50,439 bases of DNA from an uncultured Nitrospira sp. (GTDB lineage: Bacteria > Nitrospirota > Nitrospiria > Nitrospirales > Nitrospiraceae): the NCBI GenBank assembly GCA_902500745.1, contig CABVRS010000008.1, positions 1 through 50,439 of the forward strand. Direction: 5' to 3'. Below the pieces are notes generated by a model, which did not search any database, was not told the origin of the DNA, and saw only the letters and a program-made list of their open reading frames with translations. The position numbers were made by a program, and so were the translations under genes. This document shows, piece by piece, positions 25,823-34,454 of this stretch; position 1 is the first letter of the stretch; each line of letters begins with the position of its first letter.

Positions 25823-26812
25823 ATGCCGACCCCAAAGATCGCTCGCCCCACTGTTATAGGAATTGCGCTTCTATTGGTCGTGGCAGGAGCGTCCGTCTGG
25901 TGGTTCTATTTTCGAATCCCACCGCTCGTTGGATTTGCCAGCGGCAACGGACGACTCGAGGTGCAGGAGATCGACGTCGCCACCAAATTCCCAGGCCGTA
26001 TTGCGGAGGTGCTGGTCGATGAGGGCGATCGCGTCCAAGGCGGACAAGTCGTCGCCCGCATGGATACGAGTTCGTTGAACGCGCAGGTGCGAGAAGCGGA
26101 GGCGCAAGTCCTGCGCTCCAGGCAGGGCCAGATCACGGCCAAGGCACTGATTGCGCAACGGCGGAGTGAAACCTTATTAGCCGAACGGGATTTTGAGCGG
26201 GCTCGTGCTCTCTACGTCAACGCCAATATCTCCGCGAAAGACTACGATCGTACGCGGTCCACGATGGACACGGCGAAGGCCGCGACCACACAGGCTGAAG
26301 CTCAATTGGCGGAAGCGGACGCGACGATCGCGGCGTCCCTCGCGCAAAAGGAACGGATTCAGGTTGATCTCAAGGATAGCGTGCTGACTGCGCCTCGGAG
26401 CGGCCGGGTACAGTTTCGGTTGGCGGAGCCCGGCGAAGTGCTGGCAGCAGGAGGAAAGGTCCTGACGCTTATCGATCCGACCGATGTCTACATGACGGTG
26501 TTTCTTCCGGCCGCTGAGGCGGGGAAAATAGCGCTGGGTGCTCAAGCGCGGATTACGCTCGATGCCGCTCCGAACCTCGTCATCCCCTCTGCGGTCTCGT
26601 TTGTCGCCGACAAGGCTCAGTTCACGCCTAAAGAAGTGGAAACCAGAACGGAACGCGAGAAACTCATGTTTCGAATCAAGGTCAAAATCGATCCCGAGTT
26701 GGTCAAAGGGCATGAGGCCCAGGTCAAACCGGGTCTCCCGGGCGTGGCGTACGTACAACTTGATAAGGCTGTTCAGTGGCCCTCATCTCTTCAAACCAAG
26801 CCCATGCCATGA
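25823..26812 (+). CDS. HlyD/YhiI-type periplasmic adaptor, 329 aa
   Basis: A membrane-fusion protein that links the inner-membrane ABC exporter to the TolC-like channel. An N-terminal anchor ([20 protein letters not shown]) is followed by the lipoyl-like half [36 protein letters not shown], a coiled coil (about residues 80-190), and the second lipoyl half [23 protein letters not shown] with a beta-barrel domain. The ATG at 25823 (ACGGAG upstream) was preferred over the TTG at 25805. Its stop overlaps the ATG of the ATPase gene in ATGA, so the two are coupled. The order matches the yhiI-rbbA-yhhJ type of operon. Confidence 0.88.
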   Translation: MPTPKIARPTVIGIALLLVVAGASVWWFYFRIPPLVGFASGNGRLEVQEIDVATKFPGRIAEVLVDEGDRVQGGQVVARMDTSSLNAQVREAEAQVLRSRQGQITAKALIAQRRSETLLAERDFERARALYVNANISAKDYDRTRSTMDTAKAATTQAEAQLAEADATIAASLAQKERIQVDLKDSVLTAPRSGRVQFRLAEPGEVLAAGGKVLTLIDPTDVYMTVFLPAAEAGKIALGAQARITLDAAPNLVIPSAVSFVADKAQFTPKEVETRTEREKLMFRIKVKIDPELVKGHEAQVKPGLPGVAYVQLDKAVQWPSSLQTKPMP

Positions 26813-29556
26813 ATGAATCGCCTCCATCAGTCGCTCGTGTCACCGGCGTCACCCATCGCTATGGGGACACGACTGCTCTTGATGCGGTGACCTTGGACAT
26901 TCCGGGCGGCCGCATGGTGGGGTTCATCGGTCCGGACGGGGTCGGCAAATCCAGTTTGCTGGCCCTGATTGCCGGCGCAAAAAAAATCCAGGCCGGCGGG
27001 GTCGAAGTCCTCGGCGGCGATATGGCGGCTGCGCGGCATCGCAACGAGAGCTATCCGCGAATCGCCTATATGCCCCAAGGACTGGGAGGCAACCTTTATC
27101 TGACCTTATCGGTCTTCGAAAACGTGGATTTCTTCGGCCGCCTGTTCGGACAGAACCGTGAAGAGCGCGAATGGCGGATCACAGACCTGCTGCGAAGCAC
27201 GGGGTTGACGCCGTTTCGGGACCGTCCCGCAGGAAAGTTATCAGGCGGCATGAAACAGAAACTGGGCTTATGTTGCTCGCTGATTCACGACCCCGATCTG
27301 TTGATTCTGGATGAACCGACCACCGGGGTTGATCCGTTGTCGCGCCGGCAGTTCTGGGACCTCGTCGATCGGATCCGGAAGCGGCGCGCGGGGATGAGCG
27401 TGCTCGTGGCCACCGCCTACATGGAGGAGGCCGAGCGATTCGACTGGCTGGTGGCCATGGACGCGGGGAAGGTCCTTGCGACAGGGAGCCCGGCGGAACT
27501 GAAGGATCGCATGAACGTGCGGACGTTGGAAGAGGCTTTTGTTTCATTGCTTCCTGAAGAGAAACGTCGAGGCCACAGCGCTGTCACGATCCCTCCTCGC
27601 CGGACACAGGAGGGCCAGCCGGCGATTGAGGCGCACGGACTCACGATGCGGTTCGGCACGTTTACGGCGGTCGATCATGTGAGCTTTCGCATCGAGCGCG
27701 GCGAGATCTTCGGCTTCCTCGGCTCCAACGGCTGCGGCAAGACCACCACGATGAAGATGCTCACCGGTCTATTGCCCGCATCGGAAGGGACTGCCAAGCT
27801 GTTCGACCGGCCGGTGAACGCCCAGGACCTTGACACGCGCAAGCGTGTCGGCTTCATGTCCCAGGCGTTCTCTCTCTATGGCGAACTCACGGTGCGGCAA
27901 AACCTGGAGCTGCATGCGCGCCTCTTTCACCTCCAGCCGGAGAAGATCCCCGGGCGTGTGGCAGAGCTGACCAAACGGTTCAAGCTGGAAGACTATCTGG
28001 ATGACCTGGCGGAGGCGCTTCCGCTCGGACTCCGCCAGCGTCTCTCCCTGGCGGTCGCCGTCGTCCATCAGCCGGAGATATTGATCCTGGACGAGCCGAC
28101 GTCCGGTGTCGACCCGGTGGCCCGCGACGGATTTTGGGAGCTCTTGATCGAGCTCTCCCGCAAGGACAGCGTGACGATCTTTATCTCCACCCATTTCATG
28201 AACGAGGGGGAACGTTGCGACCGCATCTCGCTGATGCACGCGGGGCGTGTGCTGGTGAGCGATACGCCCGAAGGCTTGATCCGTACCCGTGGCGCTGCGA
28301 ACCTCGAAGAAGCCTTCATCGGGTACCTCGAAGAAGCCAGCGGAGAGGCGACGCAGAAAGAGGTCGTCGAGGAAGCCGCAGAGACCATGCCTTCCGCAGC
28401 GGGAACCTCACGAGCTGATCGTGGCAGCGCGTTCAGCCCCATGCGGCTGTTCGCCTATGCCCACCGCGAAACCCTGGAGCTGAGACGGGACCCCATCCGG
28501 CTCACGTTTGCGCTGCTGGGATCGGTGCTGCTGATGTTCCTTCTCGGGTATGGCATTACCTTGGACGTGGAAGACCTGCGCTTCGCCGCCCTGGACCGTG
28601 ACCGAACGCCGCAGAGCCGGGACTACATTCAAAATCTCGCCGGCTCACGCTACTTCATCGAACGTCCGTTCATCACCGATGATGCGGAACTGGACCGGCG
28701 GATGCGCAGCGCCGAGTTGAGCGTGGCGATCGAGATCCCTTCGGGTTTCGGCCGGGATTTGAAGCGAGGACGCCAGGCCGAGGTCGGCGTGTGGGTCGAC
28801 GGCGCCAGTCCGTTCCGGGGCGAAACCATCAAGGGGTACGTGCAGGGCATGCACTACCAGTACCTCGCCGACCTGGCTCGGCGCACCTACGGCGCCCAGC
28901 CACAGACCGGCCTCGCCGATCTCGAGATGCGCTACCGCTACAACCAGGACTTCAAGAGTCTGGAAGCGATGGTCCCGGGGATGATTCCGCTGTTATTGGT
29001 CTTCATTCCGGCTCTCATGACGGCCCTCGGCGTGGTGCGGGAGAAAGAGCTCGGCTCCATCACGAATCTGTATGTGACTCCGGTCACACGCCTGGAGTTC
29101 CTGCTGGGGAAACAACTGCCGTACATTGCCCTCAGCACGATCAGCTTCTTCGGTCTCGTCGCGCTGGCCGTGGTCGCGTTCAAGGTTCCCCTCAAGGGCA
29201 GCTTTGCCACCCTGATGTTGGGAGGAGTCCTGTATGTAACCGTCACGACGGGAATCGGCTTGCTGATGTCCGCGTTCACCCGTAGCCAAATCGGCGCAGT
29301 GGCCGGGACTGCGATCTTGACGCTGCAACCCACGGTCCAGTTTTCTGGGTTGACCGATCCGGTGTCCTCGCTCGAAGGGATCGGCGCGCTCATCGGGCAG
29401 GTCTGGCCCGCGACCTATTTCCTCGTGATCAGTCGCGGGACCTTTATCAAGGGTCTAGACTTCTGGGACCTCTATGGGTACCTGATTGCCTTGGCGGTTT
29501 TCATCCCGGTATTGACTCTGCTCAGCTTGGCATTGCTGAAAAAACAGGACACATGA
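26809..29556 (+). CDS. ABC exporter with two ATPase domains and a permease domain (RbbA-like), 915 aa
   Basis: Two ATP-binding domains are followed by an ABC-2-type membrane domain in one chain. NBD1 (about residues 10-235) has Walker [10 protein letters not shown], signature LSGGMKQKL and Walker [17 protein letters not shown]2 (about 275-505) has [22 protein letters not shown] and a degenerate signature [11 protein letters not shown]. The membrane part starts about residue 545 ([21 protein letters not shown]), contains a large periplasmic loop, and has five more segments from about 725. This layout is that of RbbA/YhiH exporters. Translation is coupled to both neighbours (ATGA on each side). 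With the adaptor and TolC-like protein it should form a tripartite exporter. Cargo is unknown. Confidence 0.9.
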   Translation: MNESPPSVARVTGVTHRYGDTTALDAVTLDIPGGRMVGFIGPDGVGKSSLLALIAGAKKIQAGGVEVLGGDMAAARHRNESYPRIAYMPQGLGGNLYLTLSVFENVDFFGRLFGQNREEREWRITDLLRSTGLTPFRDRPAGKLSGGMKQKLGLCCSLIHDPDLLILDEPTTGVDPLSRRQFWDLVDRIRKRRAGMSVLVATAYMEEAERFDWLVAMDAGKVLATGSPAELKDRMNVRTLEEAFVSLLPEEKRRGHSAVTIPPRRTQEGQPAIEAHGLTMRFGTFTAVDHVSFRIERGEIFGFLGSNGCGKTTTMKMLTGLLPASEGTAKLFDRPVNAQDLDTRKRVGFMSQAFSLYGELTVRQNLELHARLFHLQPEKIPGRVAELTKRFKLEDYLDDLAEALPLGLRQRLSLAVAVVHQPEILILDEPTSGVDPVARDGFWELLIELSRKDSVTIFISTHFMNEGERCDRISLMHAGRVLVSDTPEGLIRTRGAANLEEAFIGYLEEASGEATQKEVVEEAAETMPSAAGTSRADRGSAFSPMRLFAYAHRETLELRRDPIRLTFALLGSVLLMFLLGYGITLDVEDLRFAALDRDRTPQSRDYIQNLAGSRYFIERPFITDDAELDRRMRSAELSVAIEIPSGFGRDLKRGRQAEVGVWVDGASPFRGETIKGYVQGMHYQYLADLARRTYGAQPQTGLADLEMRYRYNQDFKSLEAMVPGMIPLLLVFIPALMTALGVVREKELGSITNLYVTPVTRLEFLLGKQLPYIALSTISFFGLVALAVVAFKVPLKGSFATLMLGGVLYVTVTTGIGLLMSAFTRSQIGAVAGTAILTLQPTVQFSGLTDPVSSLEGIGALIGQVWPATYFLVISRGTFIKGLDFWDLYGYLIALAVFIPVLTLLSLALLKKQDT

Positions 29557-30677
29557 AGCACGTATCCAATATCATCCAACTGGGGCTCAAAGAGTTGCGC
29601 AGCCTGTGGCATGAGAAGATTCTGGCCTTCTTCATCCTCGCGAGTTTCTCGATCATGATTTATTCGGCTGCGACGGCGCAATCCCGAGAGCTGCATAACG
29701 CGCCGATCGGCATCGTCGACGAGGACCAGTCGCCGCTCTCGGCCCGCATTATCAGCGCTTTTTATGGCCCCTATTTCAAACAGCCGCGACTGATCTCGAT
29801 GGATGAGATCGACCCGGGCCTGGATGCCGGGGACTACACATTTGTCCTCGATATCCCTCCGGAGTTTCAGAGAGACGTGCTCGCCGGCAAGCACCCGGCG
29901 CTTCAGGTCAACATCGATGCCACGCGGATGACGCAGGCCTTCATCGGCGCGAATTACATCCAAAACATTGTGACGGGGGAAATCGCCGAAGTTGTCCAGC
30001 GCCATCGGACCGGGGCCGTGCTGCCGATTACGCTCGCGACACATGTGAAGTTCAATCCCAACCTGAACGGCATCTGGTTCGGCGGCGTGATGGAGATCAT
30101 CAGCCAGGTGACCATGCTGTCGATCATCCTGACCGGCGCCGCCCTGATTCGTGAGCGTGAACACGGCACCCTCGAGCATCTGCTGGTCATGCCGCTCACC
30201 CCGTTTGAGGTCATGGCGGCCAAGGTGTGGGCGAACGGCCTCGTCGTGCTCGTCTGTGCCGCGCTGTCCTTGCAGTTTGTCGTGCAAGGGGCTTTGGGTG
30301 TTCCCATCGTCGGTTCCGTCCCCTTGTTCCTGTTCGGCGCCATGCTCCACCTGTTTTCCACGACCTCGATGGGCATTCTCCTGGCCACGGTCGCCCGCTC
30401 CATGCCGCAGTTCGGATTGTTGATGATTCTCGTGGTCCTGCCGTTGCAAATGTTGTCCGGCGGCATCACGCCACGCGAGAGCATGCCGGAGATCGTGCAG
30501 AACATCATGCTGGCGGCGCCGACCACGCATTTTACGGCTTTGGCACAGGCGATCCTGTACCGGGGCGCCGGCGTGGACGTGGTGTGGCCACAGTTAACCG
30601 CCATTATGGGTATAGGAACGGTGTTTTTTGTCGGCGCGCTGCTGCGCTTTCGCGCGAGCCTGTCCTCGCAGAGTTGA
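29553..30677 (+). CDS. ABC-2 type permease (YhhJ-like), 374 aa
   Basis: The second membrane component of the exporter. One N-terminal helix ([17 protein letters not shown]) is followed by a periplasmic loop of about 150 residues with [15 protein letters not shown], and then five helices from about residue 180, including the ABC-2 signature [18 protein letters not shown]. The C-terminus [20 protein letters not shown] ends in a last helix and a short positive tail. The start overlaps the upstream stop (ATGA). It pairs with the permease domain of the preceding protein to make a heterodimeric pore. It is the last gene of the operon; the next gene starts 137 bases on. Confidence 0.9.
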   Translation: MKHVSNIIQLGLKELRSLWHEKILAFFILASFSIMIYSAATAQSRELHNAPIGIVDEDQSPLSARIISAFYGPYFKQPRLISMDEIDPGLDAGDYTFVLDIPPEFQRDVLAGKHPALQVNIDATRMTQAFIGANYIQNIVTGEIAEVVQRHRTGAVLPITLATHVKFNPNLNGIWFGGVMEIISQVTMLSIILTGAALIREREHGTLEHLLVMPLTPFEVMAAKVWANGLVVLVCAALSLQFVVQGALGVPIVGSVPLFLFGAMLHLFSTTSMGILLATVARSMPQFGLLMILVVLPLQMLSGGITPRESMPEIVQNIMLAAPTTHFTALAQAILYRGAGVDVVWPQLTAIMGIGTVFFVGALLRFRASLSSQS

Positions 30678-30813
30678 GGGAGAGGTGGCCTCGACATACC
30701 CTGTGGGACTTCGTCCCTGCCATGGCGCTACTGGGCGGATCGTTGTTCGGCTTCGACATGTGGCGCTTTGGGCGCTAGTTCCAATGAGTCGCGCGATGCG
30801 AGGTGTTTCGAAC

Positions 30814-31731
30814 ATGAGACAAGGACGATGGGCTGTGGGGATACTGGCGCTGGCGGTGGCCACGGCGGGGCCGGTTCTCGCGGAGGAACTGACGACCGGG
30901 CAAGCCGTCGATTGCCGCTATGAGTATGCGACCGAAGGCGTGACCGGCGCGGCATTTCCCACAGACGACGTCTTTCGACCCTTGATGGCCGATCCGAAAC
31001 AACCGCAGTTCTTTGCCAGCTACCTGGCTGCCCGCGCGAGGACGGATGGGACCCATGCCAATATCGGGTCAGTGGGGTTCGGGGAAAACTTCGGGTTCTA
31101 TACGAGGCGAGAGGGCTGTAACGGATGGCAAGTCGGTCTTCTCGCCGGGGTGTTTTCCCAATTCAACCTGAGCGCGCCCTCGTCGGATCTCATCAACGCC
31201 GATTATGTCGTGGGCATTCCTCTGTCTTGGCGCTCCGGAGGATGGTCGACGAGAGTCCGTCTCTATCACCAAAGCAGTCACCTCGGCGACGAGTTTCTGT
31301 TGGGACGACCAGGGTTCAACCGGCTGAACCTGAGTTTTGAAGAACTGGAAGCGCTGGTTTCCTACGACTACCGGTGGGGGAGGTTGTACGCGGGCGGAGG
31401 GTATTTGGTCCATCGCGAACCGGCCTCGCTCGACCGGAATCGCGTGCAGTGGGGAGTCGAGTTGCGCGGCCCCTCCATTCCATCACCGATCCTTGGACGG
31501 GCGCTGGCAGGGTTTCTCGTCACGCCGGTGCTCGGGGCGGACTTCAAGTCATTCGAGGAGTTGAACTGGGTGATCAATGCCAATGTCGTCGGCGGAATCG
31601 AGTGGTCGAGACAGGGATCGAGTCGCCGCTTCCGCTTCCTGGTGAATTACTATCACGGCTTCACTCCCTATGGGCAGTTCTTCGCGCAGAAAGTCGAGAC
31701 GGTGGGATTTGGGTTCTACCTGCAGTTGTAA
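30814..31731 (+). CDS. DUF1207 outer-membrane barrel protein, 305 aa
   Basis: A signal peptide (MRQGRWAVGILALAVATAGPVLAEE, first 20 residues visible as basic then hydrophobic) precedes a beta-rich protein of family DUF1207. Family marks are TDDVFRPLMADPKQPQFFAS, GSVGFGENFG, SSDLINADYVVGIPL and VRLYHQSSHLGDEFLLG. Strands alternate polar and hydrophobic residues and the last residues are GFGFYLQL with a C-terminal Leu after aromatic positions, typical of an outer membrane beta-barrel. The ATG at 30814 gives a sound signal peptide; 30784 would add ten residues. Function of the family is not known. Confidence 0.8.
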   Translation: MRQGRWAVGILALAVATAGPVLAEELTTGQAVDCRYEYATEGVTGAAFPTDDVFRPLMADPKQPQFFASYLAARARTDGTHANIGSVGFGENFGFYTRREGCNGWQVGLLAGVFSQFNLSAPSSDLINADYVVGIPLSWRSGGWSTRVRLYHQSSHLGDEFLLGRPGFNRLNLSFEELEALVSYDYRWGRLYAGGGYLVHREPASLDRNRVQWGVELRGPSIPSPILGRALAGFLVTPVLGADFKSFEELNWVINANVVGGIEWSRQGSSRRFRFLVNYYHGFTPYGQFFAQKVETVGFGFYLQL

Positions 31732-31817
31732 TCGAGAGCCGCTCGTCCAAATAAGCGAACATGTATGAGAGAAAACGATTGCCGATATCACGGACGATCG
31801 GCGAAATGGGATAAGAC

Positions 31818-32162
31818 ATGAATGTGTTGGCTCGTGCGCTGTGTATCCTACTCATACTCATTGGGGCAGTCCAGGGATGCGGCCTGTGGGCGGCCGAAGG
31901 CGGTGCCTCCAAAGGAAAGCGGCTGTTCGAGGAGCACTGTATGGTGTGTCATGGCCAGGGAGGCAAGGGGGATGGCTATCGTCTGTTCAATCCACCACCG
32001 GCCGACCTGACCTCCCCCGCGGTTCAGGAAAAACTTGACGCCGCCTTGCTCAGGACCATTCATGAGGGGCGACGGAATACGGCGATGGGAAGGTGGAAGT
32101 ACGTCCTTTCCGATGAGGAGGCCCGTGAAGTGCTCGCGTATATTCGGTCTCTCTCACGGTAA
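31818..32162 (+). CDS. Small c-type cytochrome, 114 aa
   Basis: One class I cytochrome c domain: heme attachment motif CMVCH (residues 41-45) after GKRLFEEH, and a probable axial Met90 in RRNTAMGRWKYVLSDEEAREVLAYIRSL. An N-terminal hydrophobic segment directs export; GAVQGC at residues 16-21 could act as a weak lipobox, so the protein may be anchored. The region GDGYRLFNPPPADLTSP is typical of small cytochromes from Nitrospira and related bacteria. Its 3' half (155 bases) is duplicated exactly at 34269-34423, so this intact copy marks the left end of an inserted block. A role in electron transfer is likely, partner unknown. Confidence 0.9.
   Translation: MNVLARALCILLILIGAVQGCGLWAAEGGASKGKRLFEEHCMVCHGQGGKGDGYRLFNPPPADLTSPAVQEKLDAALLRTIHEGRRNTAMGRWKYVLSDEEAREVLAYIRSLSR
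32001..32155 (+). repeat. 155-bp direct repeat, left copy (cytochrome c 3' half)
   Basis: Identical, base for base as read, to 34269-34423 in direct orientation, offset 2268. It runs from codon 62 to the penultimate codons of the cytochrome gene. Weaker similarity continues about 15 bases beyond the stop. Confidence 0.92.
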
Positions 32163-32404
32163 GCCGAAGGGATCTGCATTATGAGCAAGGGCACTGGGGC
32201 GTCGCGAAAAAATACTTCGAGCGCGCAGTGCAGACCGATGAACAGTCCGCCGAGGCCCACTATGACTTGGCGCTCGCGCTGGACAAGGCGGGAGATCCCC
32301 AGGCAGCGATTCAGCACTTCCAGGCGGCGCAGAAGTACGGAAAGGACAATTCCGAGATCCAGAATTCTGGCATCCTGCAGGCGCACTTGAAGGCGAAGCA
32401 CTAG
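32159..32404 (+). pseudogene. TPR protein relic without its 5' part
   Basis: One frame reads, after the cytochrome stop, SRRDLHYEQGHWGVAKKYFE, RAVQTDEQSAEAHYDLALAL, DKAGDPQAAIQHFQAAQK and ends HLKAKH at 32402-32404. It contains two clear tetratricopeptide repeats. There is no ATG, GTG or TTG with a ribosome site at its start, and the frame is not open far enough upstream, so this is the tail of a TPR gene fused to the cytochrome region. It forms the left end of the inserted block. Confidence 0.6.
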
Positions 32405-32459
32405 GGGTCATCCGGAATCAGCAGTCTCGTCGAGTGAACGAAAAGATACGAGGTGCGCC

Positions 32460-32756
32460 ATGGCAGTCACATTGAGGTATGTGTTTTCAATCCCGACAGC
32501 CAAAGAGGGGGAATTCACGAAGTGGTTGCATGAAGAAAAAGCAAGTCTGAACGAGCAACCAGGGCTCATTGGCGGAAAGGTGTACAAAAGCATCCAAGCG
32601 GACAGCAAATTCAACTTCATTAATGTTGCGATCTGGGAAAGCGAGGAGCAGTACCGGCAAGCGTATGAGAAACACGTGCCCCGCGCCAAGGCCAGGCTTG
32701 TTGAGCTCGGAGCCGAGATTACCCGGGGGTCCTATCAGGTCGCGCTTGAATACTGA
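32460..32756 (+). CDS. Antibiotic-biosynthesis-monooxygenase-like (ABM) protein, 98 aa
   Basis: A small dimeric alpha-beta barrel protein. Strand TLRYVFSIPTAKEGEF, helix TKWLHEEKASLNEQPG and strand KFNFINVAIWESEEQYRQAYEKH match the ABM/heme-oxygenase-like fold (QPG, W.S.E.Y..). The family includes quinone monooxygenases and stress proteins, but many members are not enzymes. There is no signal peptide. The ATG at 32460 has a modest upstream GGTGCG. It is the first intact gene of the block bracketed by the cytochrome repeats; a hypothetical and an SDR gene follow. Confidence 0.7.
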   Translation: MAVTLRYVFSIPTAKEGEFTKWLHEEKASLNEQPGLIGGKVYKSIQADSKFNFINVAIWESEEQYRQAYEKHVPRAKARLVELGAEITRGSYQVALEY

Positions 32757-32842
32757 CACCGCGTCCATTGTGATCATTCGGAACATGTCTTGTTTATGCC
32801 AAAACTTATGATCTTTAAGATAGAAGCCAAGGAGGTTCGCAG

Positions 32843-33214
32843 ATGACAGGAAAACGAGTGCTCGTCACCGGCTTGCATCCATCCGCGGTTGATTTCAGCA
32901 ACTATCCGGGATGGACGGCAGATAGGCTCACCGCTAGCCTGGATAGCGAACAAGCAACGTTACGCGAGTTGGGCTACAGCCCCGATGCCTGTTGGTTCAA
33001 CCTCAAGCAGCCGCCCGAATCTGTGTTGCAAAAGAAGTTGGCGGAAGGGCCGTTCGACTGCGTGATGATCGGAGCGGGGGTGCGAACCAATCAGGATCAT
33101 TTTCTCATGTTCGAGAAGCTGATCAACACAGTCCATCAATACGCGCCTCACGCCAAGATCTGCTTCAATACCAACCCGACCGATACGGCGGCAGCGGTCC
33201 AGCGTTGGGTATAG
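32843..33214 (+). CDS. Conserved hypothetical protein, 123 aa
   Basis: I have seen this type of protein but know no function: LVTGLHPSAVDFSNYPGW, then TADRLTASLDSEQATLRELGY, FDCVMIGAGVRTNQDHFLMF and APHAKICFNTNPTDTAAAVQRWV. The alternating beta-alpha pattern and GAGVR loop suggest a Rossmann-like single domain. A strong ribosome site AAGGAGG precedes the ATG. It lies between the monooxygenase-like and SDR genes of the inserted block, a possible small functional unit. Confidence 0.6.
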   Translation: MTGKRVLVTGLHPSAVDFSNYPGWTADRLTASLDSEQATLRELGYSPDACWFNLKQPPESVLQKKLAEGPFDCVMIGAGVRTNQDHFLMFEKLINTVHQYAPHAKICFNTNPTDTAAAVQRWV

Positions 33215-33323
33215 CGTCTGAAATGCAATGGGTCCGGCGATCTTTCGTGAAACGAAAGCATGCACGAGTGAGAGCTCTGGGCCAGGTTGACAATGCTGAA
33301 CAGCATAAGGGAAGAAGGCCGTC

Positions 33324-34220
33324 ATGAAGCGAGACAAGAGCTGGACATGGCGTCGCGTCGCCCCTTCGAGCCTCAACCTTAACGGAATAAAGGCTGCGAT
33401 CGTCGGCGGCACCGGTGGCATCGGACGCGCCTTCAGTCGTTTCATGGCCTCGCGTGGCGCCACCGTCGTGGTTGTCGGTCAGACGTTTCGTGATTCCAAG
33501 GTGCCGGGGATCGAATTTATCAAAGCGGACCTGAGCCTCATGCGTGAAGCAAAGCGCGTTGGCGAAGCATTGCCTGCGGAGACCTTGGACATCGTCATCT
33601 TCACCACTGGGGTCTTTGCCGCCCCAAAGCGACAAGAAACCGCAGAGGGCATCGAGCAAGACATGGCGGTGAGTTATTTGAGCAGGTTGGTGATTCTACG
33701 CGAGATCGCCCCGCGTCTCGGTAAGGACCGTCCAGAGGCCAAAATGAAGTCGCGCGTATTCATTATGGGGTTTCCCGGCTCCGGCCAAGCCGGCACACTC
33801 GATGACCTCAACGCCGAAAAGTACTACGGCGCCATGCGCGTGCACATGAACACTGTCGCCGGCAACGAGATGCTCGTGCTCGACGCGGCGAAGCGTTACC
33901 TAAACGCGACCTTCTTCGGCCTGAATCCCGGGCTCATCAAGACCGACATCCGTAACAACTTCTTGGGACAGGACACGCTCAAGTCGCGCTTCACGGAATG
34001 GATGATCGGCCTCCTGACTCCGAGCGCGGAGACCTACGCCGAACGTCTGACGCCGCTCCTCGTTTCTCCAGATCTGGACGCACACAGCGGCGCCATGTTC
34101 GACCGCAAGGGCTTTGCCATCTTGCCATCGCCCAAGCTGATGGACCGCTCGTACGTGAATGCGTTCATCGCTGCCTCGGAGGCGTTGGTGTCTCGGGTGA
34201 ATGTTCGCCTTTCCTCATAA
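33324..34220 (+). CDS. Short-chain dehydrogenase/reductase, 298 aa
   Basis: A Rossmann-fold oxidoreductase. The nucleotide motif IVGGTGGIGRAFSRFMASRG is at residues 26-45. FIKADLSLMREAKRV and IVIFTTGVFAAPKRQETAEG follow in the usual positions. The catalytic Tyr-xxx-Lys is not obvious: YYGAMRVHMNT lacks the Lys four residues on, so catalysis may be altered. The C-terminus has a GLNPGLIKTDIRN motif typical of SDRs. The ATG at 33324 follows GAAGAAGG. It is the last gene of the inserted block, and 48 bases on the copied cytochrome 3' half begins. Confidence 0.8.
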   Translation: MKRDKSWTWRRVAPSSLNLNGIKAAIVGGTGGIGRAFSRFMASRGATVVVVGQTFRDSKVPGIEFIKADLSLMREAKRVGEALPAETLDIVIFTTGVFAAPKRQETAEGIEQDMAVSYLSRLVILREIAPRLGKDRPEAKMKSRVFIMGFPGSGQAGTLDDLNAEKYYGAMRVHMNTVAGNEMLVLDAAKRYLNATFFGLNPGLIKTDIRNNFLGQDTLKSRFTEWMIGLLTPSAETYAERLTPLLVSPDLDAHSGAMFDRKGFAILPSPKLMDRSYVNAFIAASEALVSRVNVRLSS

Positions 34221-34268
34221 CGATCACGGGAGCCGGACGGCCAAGACCACATGCTGCAAATCTCACCC

Positions 34269-34434
34269 GCCGACCTGACCTCCCCCGCGGTTCAGGAAAA
34301 ACTTGACGCCGCCTTGCTCAGGACCATTCATGAGGGGCGACGGAATACGGCGATGGGAAGGTGGAAGTACGTCCTTTCCGATGAGGAGGCCCGTGAAGTG
34401 CTCGCGTATATTCGGTCTCTCTCTCAATAAGCCA
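34269..34434 (+). pseudogene. Cytochrome c 3'-half copy (direct repeat, right copy)
   Basis: 155 bases (34269-34423) identical to codons 62-112 of the cytochrome at 31818, followed by ...SLSQ and stop instead of ...SLSR. It has no start, heme site or signal peptide, so it is a fragment. It ends directly before the ribosome site (AAGGAG) of the phosphoketolase gene. The tail here may be the original junction with phosphoketolase, while the intact copy's tail may be from the newcomer. Confidence 0.88.
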
Positions 34435-34454
34435 GAGGGGAAGGAGTCAAGCCT

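Noticed and set aside
29472..30530. Reverse-strand frame of 352 codons opposite the ABC permease
   Set aside because: Rich in His, Asp and Gln as expected from an antisense frame to a membrane protein; not a gene.
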